In this document: positions 42,206 to 55,396 of the stretch, piece after piece
Position numbering within the stretch: the stretch's first letter is position 1
Layout: each line of letters begins with the position of its first letter
NCBI GenBank assembly: GCA_033297205.1
Contig: MU859072.1
Span: forward strand, 124,001 to 188,000
Length of the DNA: 64,000 nt
Reading direction: 5' to 3'
Source: Pseudoneurospora amorphoporcata
Lineage: Eukaryota > Ascomycota > Sordariomycetes > Sordariales > Sordariaceae
The notes under the pieces: model-generated
Databases searched by the model: none
Seen by the model: the letters and a program-made list of their open reading frames with translations, nothing else
What the model was told of the DNA's origin: nothing
Translations under genes and position numbers: made by a program

Positions 42206-43693
42206 GGTGCCGTTCGTTTCATGCGAGCGCGGGCACTGAGAGATTGGAGTTTGAAGTCGGCGGACGGTGGCCGAGAGCCATTGCAGAATCTAAAAGAGTT
42301 GGAAGTCGCGCAAACTGCGAACTTGTGCGGCTCGAGAGGACAAGTCGGTTGCAGTCGGCTGGTGCTTACGGGGCACGGTGGAAGCTTCCACTTCTTCTGC
42401 CGATAGTTCACGGCCAACGGAAGCTTCCTTCCTTCGCGCCTTGTCCATTATTTCGCGGCACCATCAGCGCTGCGTGTCAGGGGCAGACTGCGTTGCCGTG
42501 GGCCGGGCGATCTCCACTGCCTGTCGTGGTCGCCTGCCCAGGGGCAATGTGGGGGTGGGGACACGGCCCTGGTATCCTTTAACACTCACACCAACGTCAA
42601 CCTCCAATATTCGACACTTTGCATCGAGCCATTGCAATTTTCTAGAAAAGGTAATACAAACAGAGTCTTAAAAGTCATATCAGAGTTCAAAAATGCAAAC
42701 AACTCATGGAACAACATGGGCGCCTCGAACAACGACTGGGAACGAGATGGCATTCGTGTTTGATGTTATTTCCCCCGCATCCTTGGCAGCATGAAGCTAG
42801 GAATTCGGCCCGTTGCCAGCCGACGACACTCTATGCGAGCAGAATTGACTTGTACGCCTCCAGTTTCAACGTCATATTCACAAGAAGAGTCTCCCCGTCT
42901 GCTGTGCTGCCCATCAAGGAGCTGAAAGACCATACCGACCGCGCAAGATCTAATCCTCAGGGAATTGAGGCCGACTGTTTCTCATTGCTTGCCAAACGGG
43001 CAGCTGCCAGAATGAATGCTTACATGCAGCTGGCCTGCGAGGGGTCCTCTCGTCTCGGGCATTCTAAGCCAATAACATACAACTACCCCATCTTACCTAT
43101 TTTGTTGCTCCAGTCAAAGTTATGTAGAAGCTCCGCTACGCTGTGTTGTTATCAGCCAGGGAAGAGCTTTGTTTAGCGTCTGGATGGATGCATACAGTTT
43201 TGTTGGTGATTGTCTGCTATTGGGGATGGGGTATTCCTGTGAGGATTGTTTGAGGCATGCGAGACCGGCCAACGAAGCAGTCTCGTTGTTCACTTTTGTT
43301 ATCGTCGTCATACGTACCGCTCCATATATATGGGGCTGATTGGTGTTACCTTACCTATGGAGGTGAATGCTTGATGGTAGGGATACGGAGGACGCGCCTT
43401 CCGTGTGGTCTTCAAACATCCAGGCAGAAATTGATGCCCACCACTGCACTTTCCCATTACTTCAGCTTTTCCCCAGTTCACCACTTTTTCCCAGCTCGTT
43501 TGACAAGATACTCACCTTCTCGCCTTCAACTCGTACACCCAATTTGACCATTCCAGATCTCGTCGTACAGGCAATTTTCTCACATAGTAGGCTTCGTTAC
43601 CCTCCCCTTGTGTACCACCACCCAAGGTACTGTTGTTTCCGACCATTAGCTAATCTGATATTCTACAGCACGAAACTCACGAATCTGGTCAAT
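42206..43693. other. Intergenic, 1.5 kb between divergent genes
   Basis: A 156-codon frame at 42706-43176 has mixed composition and no recognisable feature. CT-rich leader precedes 43694. Confidence 0.5.
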
Positions 43694-46600
43694 ATGGCTG
43701 CTCCCGATAATCCCATCGAGCCGCCTGGTAGCGACCCAGACGCTGGCGACCAGTTGAAGAGCTGGCTCCGATCGTTGGCCCCTACAAAGGTTGACCTCGT
43801 CGGCGACTTCGCCGGCAAAGAGCGCTTTGCCATCCATGGAGAGGCCCTGCTTGCACATTGTCTTCATACCATGAAAGTCGACTTTGACTGTGTGTTTGAC
43901 CACATCCGTGCCTCTCATCTCTGCAGGTTTACCCATTGCTAACCATGTGCTAACTGTACAGATGGCTTTCAGATGCTCCATGCCATTCACGCTGTTGAGG
44001 CTCTTCTCCTGAGGCTGCGTGATCGAGGATGTAACTTCCACGTCCTCTGGTTCGATCGAGAATATCAACTATCCATCCCCACGGAAATCTCAGCCGAGGT
44101 AGCCTACAAATATCAGCTCACTCGAAATATCCTGATCCAGCACTTCGCTCACGCACAGACTGGCAAACAACCCGTTTTCAGTTTTGTATTCCCTAGTCTG
44201 GACAGCGATTCTTTCACACAATATCTCGAAGACCATCATCCAGGTTTATTCTTGGGATCAGATGGTACAACACCGTGGTGGACGGGTGGCCCAGAACTTC
44301 TGACGCCCCTTCACTTGCTATACCGTATAAATTCGGCAGGATATCATGTGGCATGCGTCGAGCATCTGGAGTTCAAGGCCTCAAAAGTTTTGCTCCCGAT
44401 TGCCTCTCCCAGAGGGGCGCAGAGATCGCTCAATGGCGATGCCCCGACTCTCGACACTTCCCCAGTTGAGGACAACATTGGAGATCGTCTTGCAGTACTG
44501 ATCAAGGAGCACAACCTGACTGCCCGAGAAATCATATCTCTGTATTCATTGGCTCATGTGCTTGACCAATACGCGCCTGATGCTGATGAGGCCAACGATG
44601 TTGGGCAACAGGTTACGGCGCTACTTCTCCAAGTAGTCTTTCTGAGACAATGCAGTATTACAGGCCGGAACTTCGAACCGCGAGGCTCGGGACTGGAGTT
44701 GGGCAGCGCCGCAAATTCTTTCGTTTGTTCCTTGTCGGAGCCGGCGCAGCGCATTCTTGGCTCCTGGGGTTCAGGACCGTTCGCAGACTCAGCGTGGGAC
44801 GCATTCGATCTCTTTGACGGGCGGCTCTACCTGGCATTGCTACGTTCTGTGGACAACATGCATTTGCCCTCCGCTCTTCAAGAGGAGCTCATCCAACTCG
44901 GTGGGCTACTCGAGCATCTCTGCGGGTACAATGTCACTGCCATGTGGCCGGCAAATTTGACAGATACCCATGGAGGAGAACCTGGCCTGAAGAACGCCGA
45001 CCGCCAACCTAACCAGTCTGCACCGTCGTTTCCGGTATTGCCTTTCAGTCATCCGGTACTGGACGAGTTTCTCACTTCAGTGCACCTACGCACGGAAGCT
45101 GTCACATCCCCACCAGTTAACCACAGAGTTCACAAGGAACTGACACACTGGCACAATAAAAAGCCAATTGACCCCAAGCAACCCCCCAAGGCTCTTGACT
45201 TCAAGGCAAGACGACGGAACCAACGCTTCATGGCCGACATCATTGCCTACTCTGCTAGTCTTACCGGTGTATCTGGGAAGATTATCGAGCCGGAAACTGT
45301 TGTTGTTCGCAGTGCGGTCGAGCAAAGCAAGCCCGCTAGTAAGCAACCGGCGAACAAGGGCAAGAAGCTGCCTGTCAATCCCAAGAAACCCCTGCAAAAG
45401 AGTGGCAAACAAAAGGCTCTTGAAGAGGCAGAACTACGCAGGGCAGCCAAGTTTCAGGACAAGTCGCCGGCAATCATCACGTTTTGGAAAGAAAGGTGTC
45501 AGGAGTTCTCGAAAGAGCCATCTCTGGTTAAGCGATATTTGCGGGTCCAGAAATACCTCTTGGGCCTAAGTCCAGTACATTTGTCTGTGATCGGGTCGGA
45601 AGTCTCGCTGTATCTCTGCAACGTTCTTCGCCAAACCCAATCTCGTTATAACCCGGCCACAATAACTCGTAAGTGACACGGCTATTGGTACACTTTAGTA
45701 GTCTTGATGCAGACGCTAACTTTTATCCGCATAGACTCCTCTGTTCTGGCGATGCTCTGGTCCCAAATCCAGGAGACCGCCAGGTTGACCATGACCGAAG
45801 AAGTCCACACTCTTGTGACCAGAGTTCTACAGTCTTTCAAACTCCCAGTCGATAAGCTCTCGGCGCCCCTTTCAAAGAGGAAGATGTCATTTGAGTTCCT
45901 GGATGTAGAGAAGAACGCGGATCTACTGCCTCCTGGAAAGTCTTCCCTTGAATTCCAGCTCGAATCTTGCGGACCATACTTTGATCGAAGCTTCGACTCT
46001 GCGCCGGATCCTCGTGTGTCTTTTGAGCCCGATGCGTGGCAGAGAAAGGTGCTTGATGCTATCGACGAGGACAAGAGTCTACTCGTGGTTGCGCCAACGT
46101 CGGCTGGTAAGACGTTCATCTCTTTCTATGCCATGAGAAAGATTCTCGAAGCCAACAATGACGATGTACTTGTGTACATCGCTCCGACCAAAGCTCTCGT
46201 CAATCAAATTGCGGCCGAGATCCAAGCCCGATTCTCAAAGCGATATGATCAAGATGCAAAGTCTGTCTGGGCTATTCATACTAGGGATTACCGCATCAAT
46301 AATGTGAAGGGATGCCAGATCCTTGTAACGGTCCCCGACATTTTGCAGATTCTCCTGCTGTCTCCTTCCAATGCAACAGGCCCAACGTCTTTTGCCAGGA
46401 GAATCAAGAGGATCATTTTCGACGAGGTTCACTGCATTGGCCAGTCCGAAGACGGACTTGTCTGGGAGCAGCTTCTGCTTCTTGCACCATGCCCCATCAT
46501 TGCTCTGTCGGCTACCGTGGGAAACCCTCTCGAGTTCAGAGACTGGCTTCGCAATGCTCAAAAGGCCAAGGGACATGACTTGGAGATGGTGGTGCACACA

Positions 46601-49362
46601 TCCAGATACTCGGATCTCCGCAAGTTCATTCACGACCCGTCTCCAGGCACATATGAGTTCACAGGCTTCGAGCCCGTTGAACGTCTCCCATTCCCAGGAC
46701 TTGACTCTGATTGCGAGAGTCCGTTGCCTTTCTTGTTCTTACATCCAGTCGCAGGTATCATTGATAGGTAAGATTGTGCAAACCATGTCTTCGCATGCAG
46801 CAGGATCGAATGCTAACTTCTAAATCATAGGAGCCGGGACACTCTTAACGATGCCAGTCTTGAACCGCGAGACTGTATCGAGCTTTGGAGGCACATGACC
46901 AAGTATCAGAATGGCCAGTATCAAGTTCCAAAGTCCCTGGATCCTGAGAACGTGTTGCCGTCACTCGTCAAGAAATCCGATATCACCAAGTGGGAATCAG
47001 CCCTCAAAGACGTTTTGGCTAGCTGGATGCTTGACCCCAATTCCCCTTTCGAGGAACTTCGAAGCAACTTCCGTGGTGAACGGTTTGCTCGATTGTCGTC
47101 CAAGTACGGCCAATTCGAGTCTGGCGACTTGCCGCCTAGTCAATCTGGAGCTGTTGTATCCAGACGTTCCGTTTTCTCTCTTGTCACTGATCTTAGGACA
47201 CATGGAGCATTGCCTGCCATTCTCTTCAACTACGATCGGGTGGGCTGTGAGACCATTCTTCAAGGACTCAACAACACTCTTGAGGCTGCGGAAGCAGCAT
47301 ATAAGCAAAGCAACCCAGAGTGGCTGAAGAAGCTGGGGGCTTTTGAAGAATGGAAGAAATACCGTGAGGCTGCCAAGCTGAAGGAGGCAAAGGTGAAGGA
47401 AACCAAGAAGAGCCGATCGAGGAATGGTGACGACGATGGTGCAACGAAAGGTGACCGAGCCCGCGACGAGGCGAATCGCGAACTGAGCGTTTGGGATAGC
47501 TTCGACCCAGCAGCCCCCCTTCCGCAATTCGGGTTTGCAGACAACACCAAACTCACCCAGCAAGAGCTTAACGCGCTATTGGAATCCCTCACGTGGAAAG
47601 CGGACATCGTCCGTCCCTGGATCTTGGCTGCACTCTACCGCGGAATTGGCGTACACCATGCCGGTATGAACCGCCAATACAGACAAATGTGAGTCTTCCC
47701 ACTCCCAACACACAACAATCCGTGGCGTTTCATTGTCACTGACTGATCCATGCTTATAGAGTCGAGGTGCTTTTCCGTAAAGGATTTTTGACCGTAGTCG
47801 TCGCAACCGGAACACTTGCAATGGGTCTCAACATGCCTTGTAAGACTGTTGTCTTCACCGGAGATTCAGTTTACCTGAGCGCACTGAACTACCGCCAGGC
47901 CTCTGGTCGTGCTGGCCGACGTGGCTTTGACATCCTCGGAAACGTTATCTTTCACGACATTCATCCGCACCGGGTCCTCGAAATAATGTCCGCGAAGCTT
48001 CCTGATCTTCGCGGACAGTTTCCTACATCGGTCTCGCTCATCTTACGGCTTTTCACACTCCTAGACGGAACAAAGAACTCCGAGTTTGCAGTTAACGCTG
48101 TAAACTCCCTCTTGACGCAAAGCAGACTCTACTTGGGCGGGCCTGATGCGAAGATGTCGATTGCTCATCACCTTAGATTTTCCATCGACTACCTCCGACG
48201 CCAACACCTGTTGTCGGAACATGGTGTTCCGCTTAACTTCGCTGGCCTCGTGGGACATTTGTCCTACACAGAGAATGCAGTCTTTGCGTTCCATTCCCTT
48301 CTCAATGACGGGTACTTTTACGACTTGTGTTCTAGCAATCGAAGCGAGCAGGAAATTATCCTCGAACTCATGCTTGTCTTGAGCCACTTGTTCTGTCGCC
48401 AAGCCTGCGTCCAGTACAAAGACGGGAAGTTTCTGAAGCGTTTACATCGCTCTCCATCGGTTGGAATTCTCCCAGATCTCCCCCAGAAAGCAAGTGAGCT
48501 TCTAGAGCGCCACAACCAGCAGACCTTGTCCGTTTTCCAGAACTATGTCAGCTCTTACGTCGATCAGCATCTGGCCGGGACACCGGATAACTGCCTTCCG
48601 TTGACCGATTACAAGGTTGGTGATGTTCAGAATCAGCCAATGTTGGACCTTTCAACCATACTTCCTGCGTCTGACTCACCTCGGACACCGACCGTTGTTC
48701 GATCGCCATTCTCTGCACTCTCTGGCCTTACAGACGAGTTTGGCAGTATTCACGAACTCTGCGAGACTGTCCGCGCGGGCGTTTTCCTCGAAGAGTCCGC
48801 AGTCCCATACATTCCGATCGCACCCAAGGAAACGAATGGTGTACCTTTGAACGCCTACCTCTATGACTTCTTCAAGCATGGAGATATGGAGGCACTCAAG
48901 GAGTTCAACATGATCAAGGGTGGCGATGTCTGGTACTTCTTGAAAGATTTTTCACTCATCCTTTCTAGCATTCTGACGAGCTTCGCCAACTTTTTGGATC
49001 TCCCAACGGCCGATGGTGAGTTTGCCTTTGAGGAGGAGGACGAGATGGCAGAAGATGAAGGACCTCCCCTTAGCGGGGATGAGGAAGACGGCACGAAGAA
49101 TGATGTCTCCAGCGCTCCCGCTCCACCGCAGAAGGAACCGCAGAAGACCAAGGCGAAGAAGAAGGTGGTTGCTGATTCATGGGATGATGAGGAGAGTGAT
49201 GAAGACACAGAGGATGATACAGAAACGGCCAATCACGGTTCGTCTGGCCCTCAGGCGCCCAGCTGGGCTGACGATGATGGCCAGAACTTGACGAAAATCT
49301 TCAAGACTTTCTTGGCCCTTCGCACAGAGTTTGAGAAGAAGTTCTGCAAGACATTCGCTTGA
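43694..49362 (+). CDS. DDX60-like Ski2-type RNA helicase, 1798 aa
   Basis: Five exons: 43694-43889, 43962-45668, 45735-46767, 46831-47688 and 47760-49362, all with good splice sites. The N-terminal 630 residues are the DDX60-specific region (DRGCNFHVLWFDREY and others). The helicase core has Walker A APTSAGKT near residue 755, DEVH near 863, ALSATVGNP, motif V TGTLAMGLNMPCKTVVF and motif VI YRQASGRAGRRG near 1311. Between the RecA lobes is a DDX60-type insert (SPFEELRSNFRGERFARLS) and a Lys/Glu-rich charged stretch. A Glu/Asp-rich tail ends the protein. The animal homologue is a cytoplasmic, interferon-inducible cofactor in RNA sensing and decay; the fungal role is not established by sequence. 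Confidence 0.92.
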
Positions 49363-50575
49363 GCACGGACTGGTGGTTGCTTTATCCAAGAGAACAATGA
49401 CGACAGGAATCCGGAAATACACAACTTCAGTGTACATCGGTAGTTGGAATTTTCGGGGTGTTATTCTTCACGGTGGCGTACTTGTGATGGAATTAGATAT
49501 GGCTTTGTATCATGACTACAGTTGCCTGTCCGTTATTTGTTTTAGAGAAAACCCTGATGCAGGAATATCAAATTGAAGACGTACTCTGCAAGTCTTTGTC
49601 CGTGGCTGTTTTCTCGTTTGCCCCATTTGATTCTGATAAACTGCACGTAGCGAATTCGCATTCGGATTTTTGATGGTGTAAGTAAGTCGATCATTACCGC
49701 AACTTCTCTCGTCCTTTTCCGGCCCTCTGACTTGCTGCCCTCGTAGTGACGGCACATGTGGATGGCATAGACACCACCCTGCCCAGATCATCTCTCGGCG
49801 GTATATCATCATAGAGGAACGCGGGCGGTTGGGGCAATGTCAAAGCCAGGCCGTAAAGCTCGCATACTAAGCCGTCAACAACACAACAACCGACGGCAGT
49901 CTAGATGATTATAAATCATCACATCCCAATGTCAACCACTTACGTCGTTGTATCCTCAAATGACATATGTTTCTCGACGGATTTTGTCTTTGCCCGCACA
50001 CCACCTTCAAGAGAGCACCTCCGCGGTTCTTTCAACAACCGATGATGATGACTCCCCAAAGTTTCTTAGAGGAGGCGTGATAGGTGTAGCCTTCGGCAGC
50101 TGACGTCGAGGAATAGGACATTCTTCTCGGGGTCGTCAATACTTTCCCCGACGGGCAAGGTGTGTGTATGCCCCATTGTCTTGGAGCTGATCATACGCGA
50201 GACATGCCTCATTCCAGTGAAGACGCCACGGATCGTTTCAAGATGGTGTGGGTGAGTGTGTGTGACGCGATATCTGAGCTATGTAGAAGCCGACAGGCTC
50301 GACAAGAGAGGGAAGGAATGCCAATATGCAAAGAGGAGATATTAGAGACAACCAAGGAGCTGAACTTGAAAAATGGAGAACGAAAAGAGGTTAAATAGTC
50401 TGCGATGTCCCTGAGTATCCATTCGGTTGGACTGGGACAACGCATAAAACCCAAGAAGTCCACATCAGTTCAATATACCGAGTGGAATCCACTCATACTT
50501 TTCTCATCACTTCCCTTCACTACCTATCCTAAATCCCCAAATCCCAAGTAGCAACCAGGAGCCAGAGCAGCAGCA
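49363..50575. other. Intergenic, 1.2 kb
   Basis: No gene seen. Confidence 0.5.
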
Positions 50576-51300
50576 ATGCTTCACTCATCCCTCCTAGCCA
50601 TCACGGCTTTGCTCCTCCCCGTGGCCTCTGCCGTCGCTCTCCCAGCTGATGTGGCCATTGAACAAGACATCCATTTGTTCAAGCGTGCCTCGCCCGGTCC
50701 AACCGATACCACGTTTATCAACAACGTCCTGACGACCGTCAACCCTATTCGGTCCAAGTACAAGGCTAACCCGCTTGCGTGGGATGCTACGCTTGCGAAC
50801 TTTGCGTTGACGAAGAGTAATGGGTGCAAGTTAAATCATATGGTAGGTTCAACATTGGTTCCTTTTCCCCGCCATTTCTTCCCCTGCATTTATAAACCAT
50901 CCCACCACCCTTCCCTTTCTCATTTATCATTCTCCCGGATCCCCCTGCTCTACTTACCTGTCAAGACCACCGACTAACACTCCCACAGGGCCCCTACGGC
51001 GAAAACGCCTACTGGTGGTGGACCATCCCCGCCACCAGCACTCCCAACTTCTCTTCCACCGTCACCAAAGCTTTTGCCTCCTGGACCTCGCAGACCGAGA
51101 TCACGGCGTACCAGAACAACAATCTGCTTGGAGGTGGGCACTTTACGCAGACGGTATGGAAGGCGAGTTCGCGGATCGGATGCGCGTTTAGTACCAATAG
51201 GTGCGTGCAGAATCCAAACCAGGATTGGTGGTTTTATTGCGAGTTTTGGCCTAGGGGGAATCTGATTGGAGCATATCCTGGGAATGTTACTGTTGTTTGA
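50576..51300 (+). CDS. Secreted CAP/PR-1-like protein, 192 aa
   Basis: Exons 50576-50842 and 50989-51300 joined in phase 0. The signal peptide (MLHSSLLAITALLLPVASA) is followed by a probable KR processing site (HLFKRA). The CAP domain shows NPLAWDATLANFAL, CKLNHM, the block GPYGENAYWWW, AFASWTSQTEITAYQ, GGGHFTQTVWKASSRIGCAF and a final FYCEFWPRGNLIG. This is a cysteine-rich secretory/PR-1-type protein; in fungi such proteins bind sterols or fatty acids and are sometimes virulence-linked. Two of the usual CAP cavity residues, the His in GGHFTQ and the Glu in GEN, are present. Family confident. Confidence 0.88.
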
Positions 51301-52689
51301 GGAGAGAGTAATGGGAATGAAGGGATGGAGTGGATGGGACGAAGGGATTGAGAAATGGGAAACTGTGGAAAGGGAGAGAGAGGTTGGTGGTGATGTGTAA
51401 AATGAAAAGAGGAGGAGAAAGAGGGAGAGAAAGAGGGTTGAATGGGGACAGAAAGGGGAAACATGTGAAAATTTGGGGCGGGATACATGGTCCTGAAGTC
51501 TGTGGCTTGTGGAACTGTCTTTGATCTAGTATAGTTATCTTTTGCTTTTTGTCTTTGAGTAGGATTGAATACGAAGATATGCTTTGCTTTTGAGAAGTCT
51601 AACCCGACCACAACTTGGTCTTTGAGATATCCAGAGTGTGAGGAATACCAATGTGTATGTGATTTTTCTAAGAGCCAGGGACTCAACTTCAGCTGTCCGC
51701 AACTCCCGTCAGACATGCTGTTGAATACCCACCTGCAACCTCCACCAACTGAATCTCGATAGATAGACAGGCAAGTCGAGCCGGATGGGTCCGGGTTCTC
51801 CAGAAGCAGCTGGAAGTATCCAACGGGCTGAGCCGCGCGTGGAGAGATCGACTGCTGGGATGTTTCATTTCCTTGACGGTAGTCAGTGGGGGTAAGGCTG
51901 GTGGAGGGTGCAGGCTCGGGGTGACCTCAACGTCGTGGGCTGAGGGCTGGTTTGAATTCATATGATCGGGAGCATGTAGGTCTCGCCGGGAGAGTCTAGG
52001 TAGGTGTAGTAAGAAAGAGAACTGATATCGAAACAGTCTCTGTGGCACAAGATGGTGTTTGGTTGCACCCGACGGCATGATGGGTGATACTGGAATGTCA
52101 GGAACAAAGCGATGAAAAGGACTGCGGCTACATACGCGGTTATAGGCGGTGCAATGCTGCAAAACTGCCCCTGCAAGGGACACAATAAATAGGTATGCCC
52201 CGCCTGGAGAACGTGCTGGGAAGGGAAGGTGCAAAGTGACATCACTCCTGCTCGGCCGCTGCCGACGAATTGCGCACCAATTATAAACTCTCCGTTGCCT
52301 GAATGCCAGGGCCATTTGGATCCACTTGAGGCTTCCCACCAATGGTTGGGGGTCGGAATTCTGTTTGACATGCGCTGTCAGCCTTGTCGGTTGTCACCAA
52401 AACCGTCCCATTTTGTCCACTTTCATCCCTCTTCTTGTTAAAGCTTCCTCTTCCGTCTGCTGTTTGCATTGACTGTCCAAACAAGAACCTCACCGCTCAA
52501 TCTTAAGTGTGTATAAATACTCTGGTGCATACAGAATTCCAAAAGCCAGAATCACCACTCTAGACCTTCTGCTCACATTCTACCACTGCAATTTTAGACT
52601 TGCGTCAACGAACCCCACGCTCAACTTCGCGAACCATACCGAAATCACAAACAAAACACATACAAACTACGAACGAAAGACTTAGAAAC
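51301..52689. other. Intergenic, 1.4 kb
   Basis: A GGGA/GAGA-rich purine stretch follows the CAP gene (51300-51450). The large minus-strand frames at 51689-52371 overlap each other and show no family. TATA-like element at 52512. Confidence 0.5.
52512..52519 (+). promoter_or_regulatory. TATA-like element for the HD-domain gene
   Basis: TATAAATA about 178 bp before the ATG at 52690. Confidence 0.4.
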
Positions 52690-53639
52690 ATGTCTCCGAG
52701 CGCGACTGAGAATAGCGCGAAGTCAAATGGCGTCGAGATAGGTACACCACTGCTCTCTCCGTCAGCGTTGCTTTCCGCCCAATTCCTTGCTGACCGTGAA
52801 AGCCAGATCTTGGAGTTGTTCCCGTTCCTAAGGTGGAGGGTGACTGGACGATAGACAAGGCGGTTGATACTATCGACACCGGGAAATACACTGAAGGATC
52901 CAACTCCCCAATTGGCTACTTCCATCTCCTCGAGCGCCTCAAGACCACCAAGCGCGAGGGATGGAGGCGGTTTGACATCAACCGGTAAATTTCCGCCCTC
53001 TGTTTCGGACATCTGCAGGTCAAAGCATACTAACAACTGCTCGTACACAGAGGAGAATCCATTTCCGACCACATGTACAGAATGTCCATGATGACTATGC
53101 TCGCCCCCGCCTCCCTTGCCGAGAAGATCGACGTCAACAGGTGCATCAAGATGGCCCTGATCCACGACATGGCCGAGTCCCTCGTCGGCGATATCACCCC
53201 AGTAGACAACGTCCCAAAGACGGAGAAGAACAGGCGCGAAGCCTCGACCATGGACTACATCACAAAGCGGTTGTTGGGCAACGTCGACGGCGGGAAGCAG
53301 GGCGAGCAAATACGTGCTATCTGGCAAGAATACGAGGATTCCAAGACGCTCGAAAGTCTCTTTGTCCACGACATTGACAAGATCGAACTACTTCTGCAGA
53401 TGGTGGAGTACGAGAAGCGCGGAAAGGGTAGGCTTGACCTGGGCGAGTTCACCTTTGTCAAGACCAAGGTCGGACTCGACGAGATGAGGGCCTGGGCGGA
53501 TGAGATCATCCAGGAGCGCGAACAGTTCTGGGCAGGGAAGGAGCATATTCGTTGTGACGGTGGTGATGAAGGAGTCATCACCAAGCAGAAAGAGGAGATG
53601 CAAGAGGCATACTATGCCGGCCATGGGCGGAAGGAGTAG
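52690..53639 (+). CDS. HDDC2/YGK1-like HD-domain 5'-deoxynucleotidase, 272 aa
   Basis: Exons 52690-52741, 52807-52984 and 53051-53639. The first intron (GTACAC...GCCAG, CTGAC branch) was chosen because it alone gives the continuous sequence DLGVVPVPKVEGDWTIDKAV. The HD domain follows: LLERLKTTKREGW, then SDHMYRMSMM with His84, LIHDMAESLVGDITP with the His115-Asp116 pair, Glu119 and Asp124, and HDIDKIELLLQMVEYE with the last metal Asp. Family members dephosphorylate deoxynucleoside 5'-monophosphates with divalent metal. The yeast homologues have about 215-240 residues, so this is slightly longer at the ends. Confidence 0.9.
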
Positions 53640-55396
53640 AACCCGACGGCCAACGGACATTGACATGATATCTCGCTATAATTATCAATCGTGGGAGATT
53701 TGTGGAGTAGATGGGAGTTATGGGATTTTAGGCACTCGCATGGGATTTGTGGTTATGGCATCCGAAGAGCGCTGTCGCATTTGATGGACGTGGATTTGTA
53801 TGGAATACCGAGGTGAAACCGGATGATTTGCGCCAACATTATGATATCATACAAGAGAAGCATTAACTAGCAAGACTAGCATACCCGATAGACCGTCAAC
53901 ATTGGCATTGGAATTCTTGAAGTTTTGTGTTACAAGTCGTCCCCTCAACCCAGTAGGCAAGATGTTATGACGGCGATGAGGTGATGCCGTGCTGGCCGGC
54001 TGCCGGGTAGTGACCCCCACAGTCGCAGCACCAACCCCGCTGAGCTTGCTGCGCCAACGGCCTGTGAAAGTGCTGTTTGATTGGCGCAGGCCGCGGAGTT
54101 CAGTTGACTTTCAACAACCTCTGCAGGGGTGAGGGGCTTCGCATTTCCAGAACGGGATCGCCCCGGTCACTGATCAGGAGACCCCATGATCGGGTTCGGA
54201 TTCCCCTTTCATGCCCGGACTCCCCTTTCATGCCCGGACGTCTCTCATGCGATGGATATCGACAGCGCCTTGCCGTGAGCTCAAAACCGCTTGAGCTGAC
54301 GACCATCTTCTCTTCAACTTAACGACCTTCGGCTTCTCGGATTTCTATTGCGCTAGTCCAAGGTTCTCGACCAAACCTTGATCAGCGAAAAACAGAAAAA
54401 GTCACAAGCCCCAGGTGACTATAGAACAACCAAGCCTGCGCTCAGCTACGATACCCCCTCGATAATTGTTGACCGCCCCCTCTCCGATAAGCCGATACCC
54501 CGTCCACATTCACGCACTTCCCGTGGCTGGGCTCTGAGAAAGTGTCGACGCCGTCGTCCACTTCTTCGATCCTCCGAAACAACTCTTGTCGGCCTGGTGT
54601 CCATCAGGCACTCGGAAAAGAATAAATCCAATCGTCTTTTTTTTTTTTTGATTGTCTGTTTTTTCCGCGCTGCTGCGTCGCATACATATTCCCTCGAAAG
54701 GCTATTATCGCCGTCCGATCTCTCACCGACTACGGCCTGTGATCCCGAATTCGACGAGTCGCCCTTGTCTCCAACTTCTTGTCTCTCGTCTCAGCTCGCC
54801 CTTTGCTGTCTCGTGTCTGTGCGACTTCGGGGACTTCTACCGGCTCTGACGCGACACACAATCCTTTCCTCCAACTTTTTGCTCCATTCGGCCGTCTTTC
54901 CTACCAGCAGTGGGTGCAGCCTTACAGTATTCGACAACCGATAGCTCAGGTTCCCGATACCGTTCCCCGCGATCACGCCTCCCCCTCCTATCCGCCGCGG
55001 CCACCTCCTATACTCCAACTTTTGCGTACCTATCCTCGTTCCTCTGAAGAGACAATCACTGAAAGGGAAAGCAGGGCCGAGATTCTACGGTCGAACATTA
55101 TAGACTCTTTAGACCTGTCAGGGCAACGCACAATCGGACCCTGACGCCTAGATTACCATGCAGAGGCCCTCCTGCGAGAAGCAAAGCATACAGACTCGAC
55201 AACCATTGGACCGAACGAGCCACTCGGCAACGCAGTCACCATCGCGGTCATCGAATCATCATTCTTGAGCTGGCTAGCTTCGACGCTAGAACTTTCTTAA
55301 CGCATCTCGACCCATCGAAAATCAGCCCAACCTGTACGGCGGCTCCTTGAATGAAAGCCCGTCGCATTTCCGCCCACCTTCGATAATTATCCCACC
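53640..55396. other. Intergenic and long 5' leader, 1.8 kb
   Basis: Holds a 19-bp tandem duplication (54202-54239), a poly-T run near 54640 and pyrimidine-rich sequence up to the gene at 55397. The 188-codon frame at 54378-54944 has leader-like composition; I do not call it. Confidence 0.5.
54202..54239. repeat. 19-bp tandem duplication
   Basis: The unit TCCCCTTTCATGCCCGGAC occurs twice, back to back and identical. Confidence 0.9.

Noticed and set aside
51689..52371. Two overlapping minus-strand frames of 137 and 217 codons
   Set aside because: They overlap each other in different frames and show no recognisable protein features.
54378..54944. 188-codon frame before the disordered protein
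   Set aside because: Pyrimidine-rich leader composition, a poly-Phe from a T-run, no domain, and no link to the downstream start.
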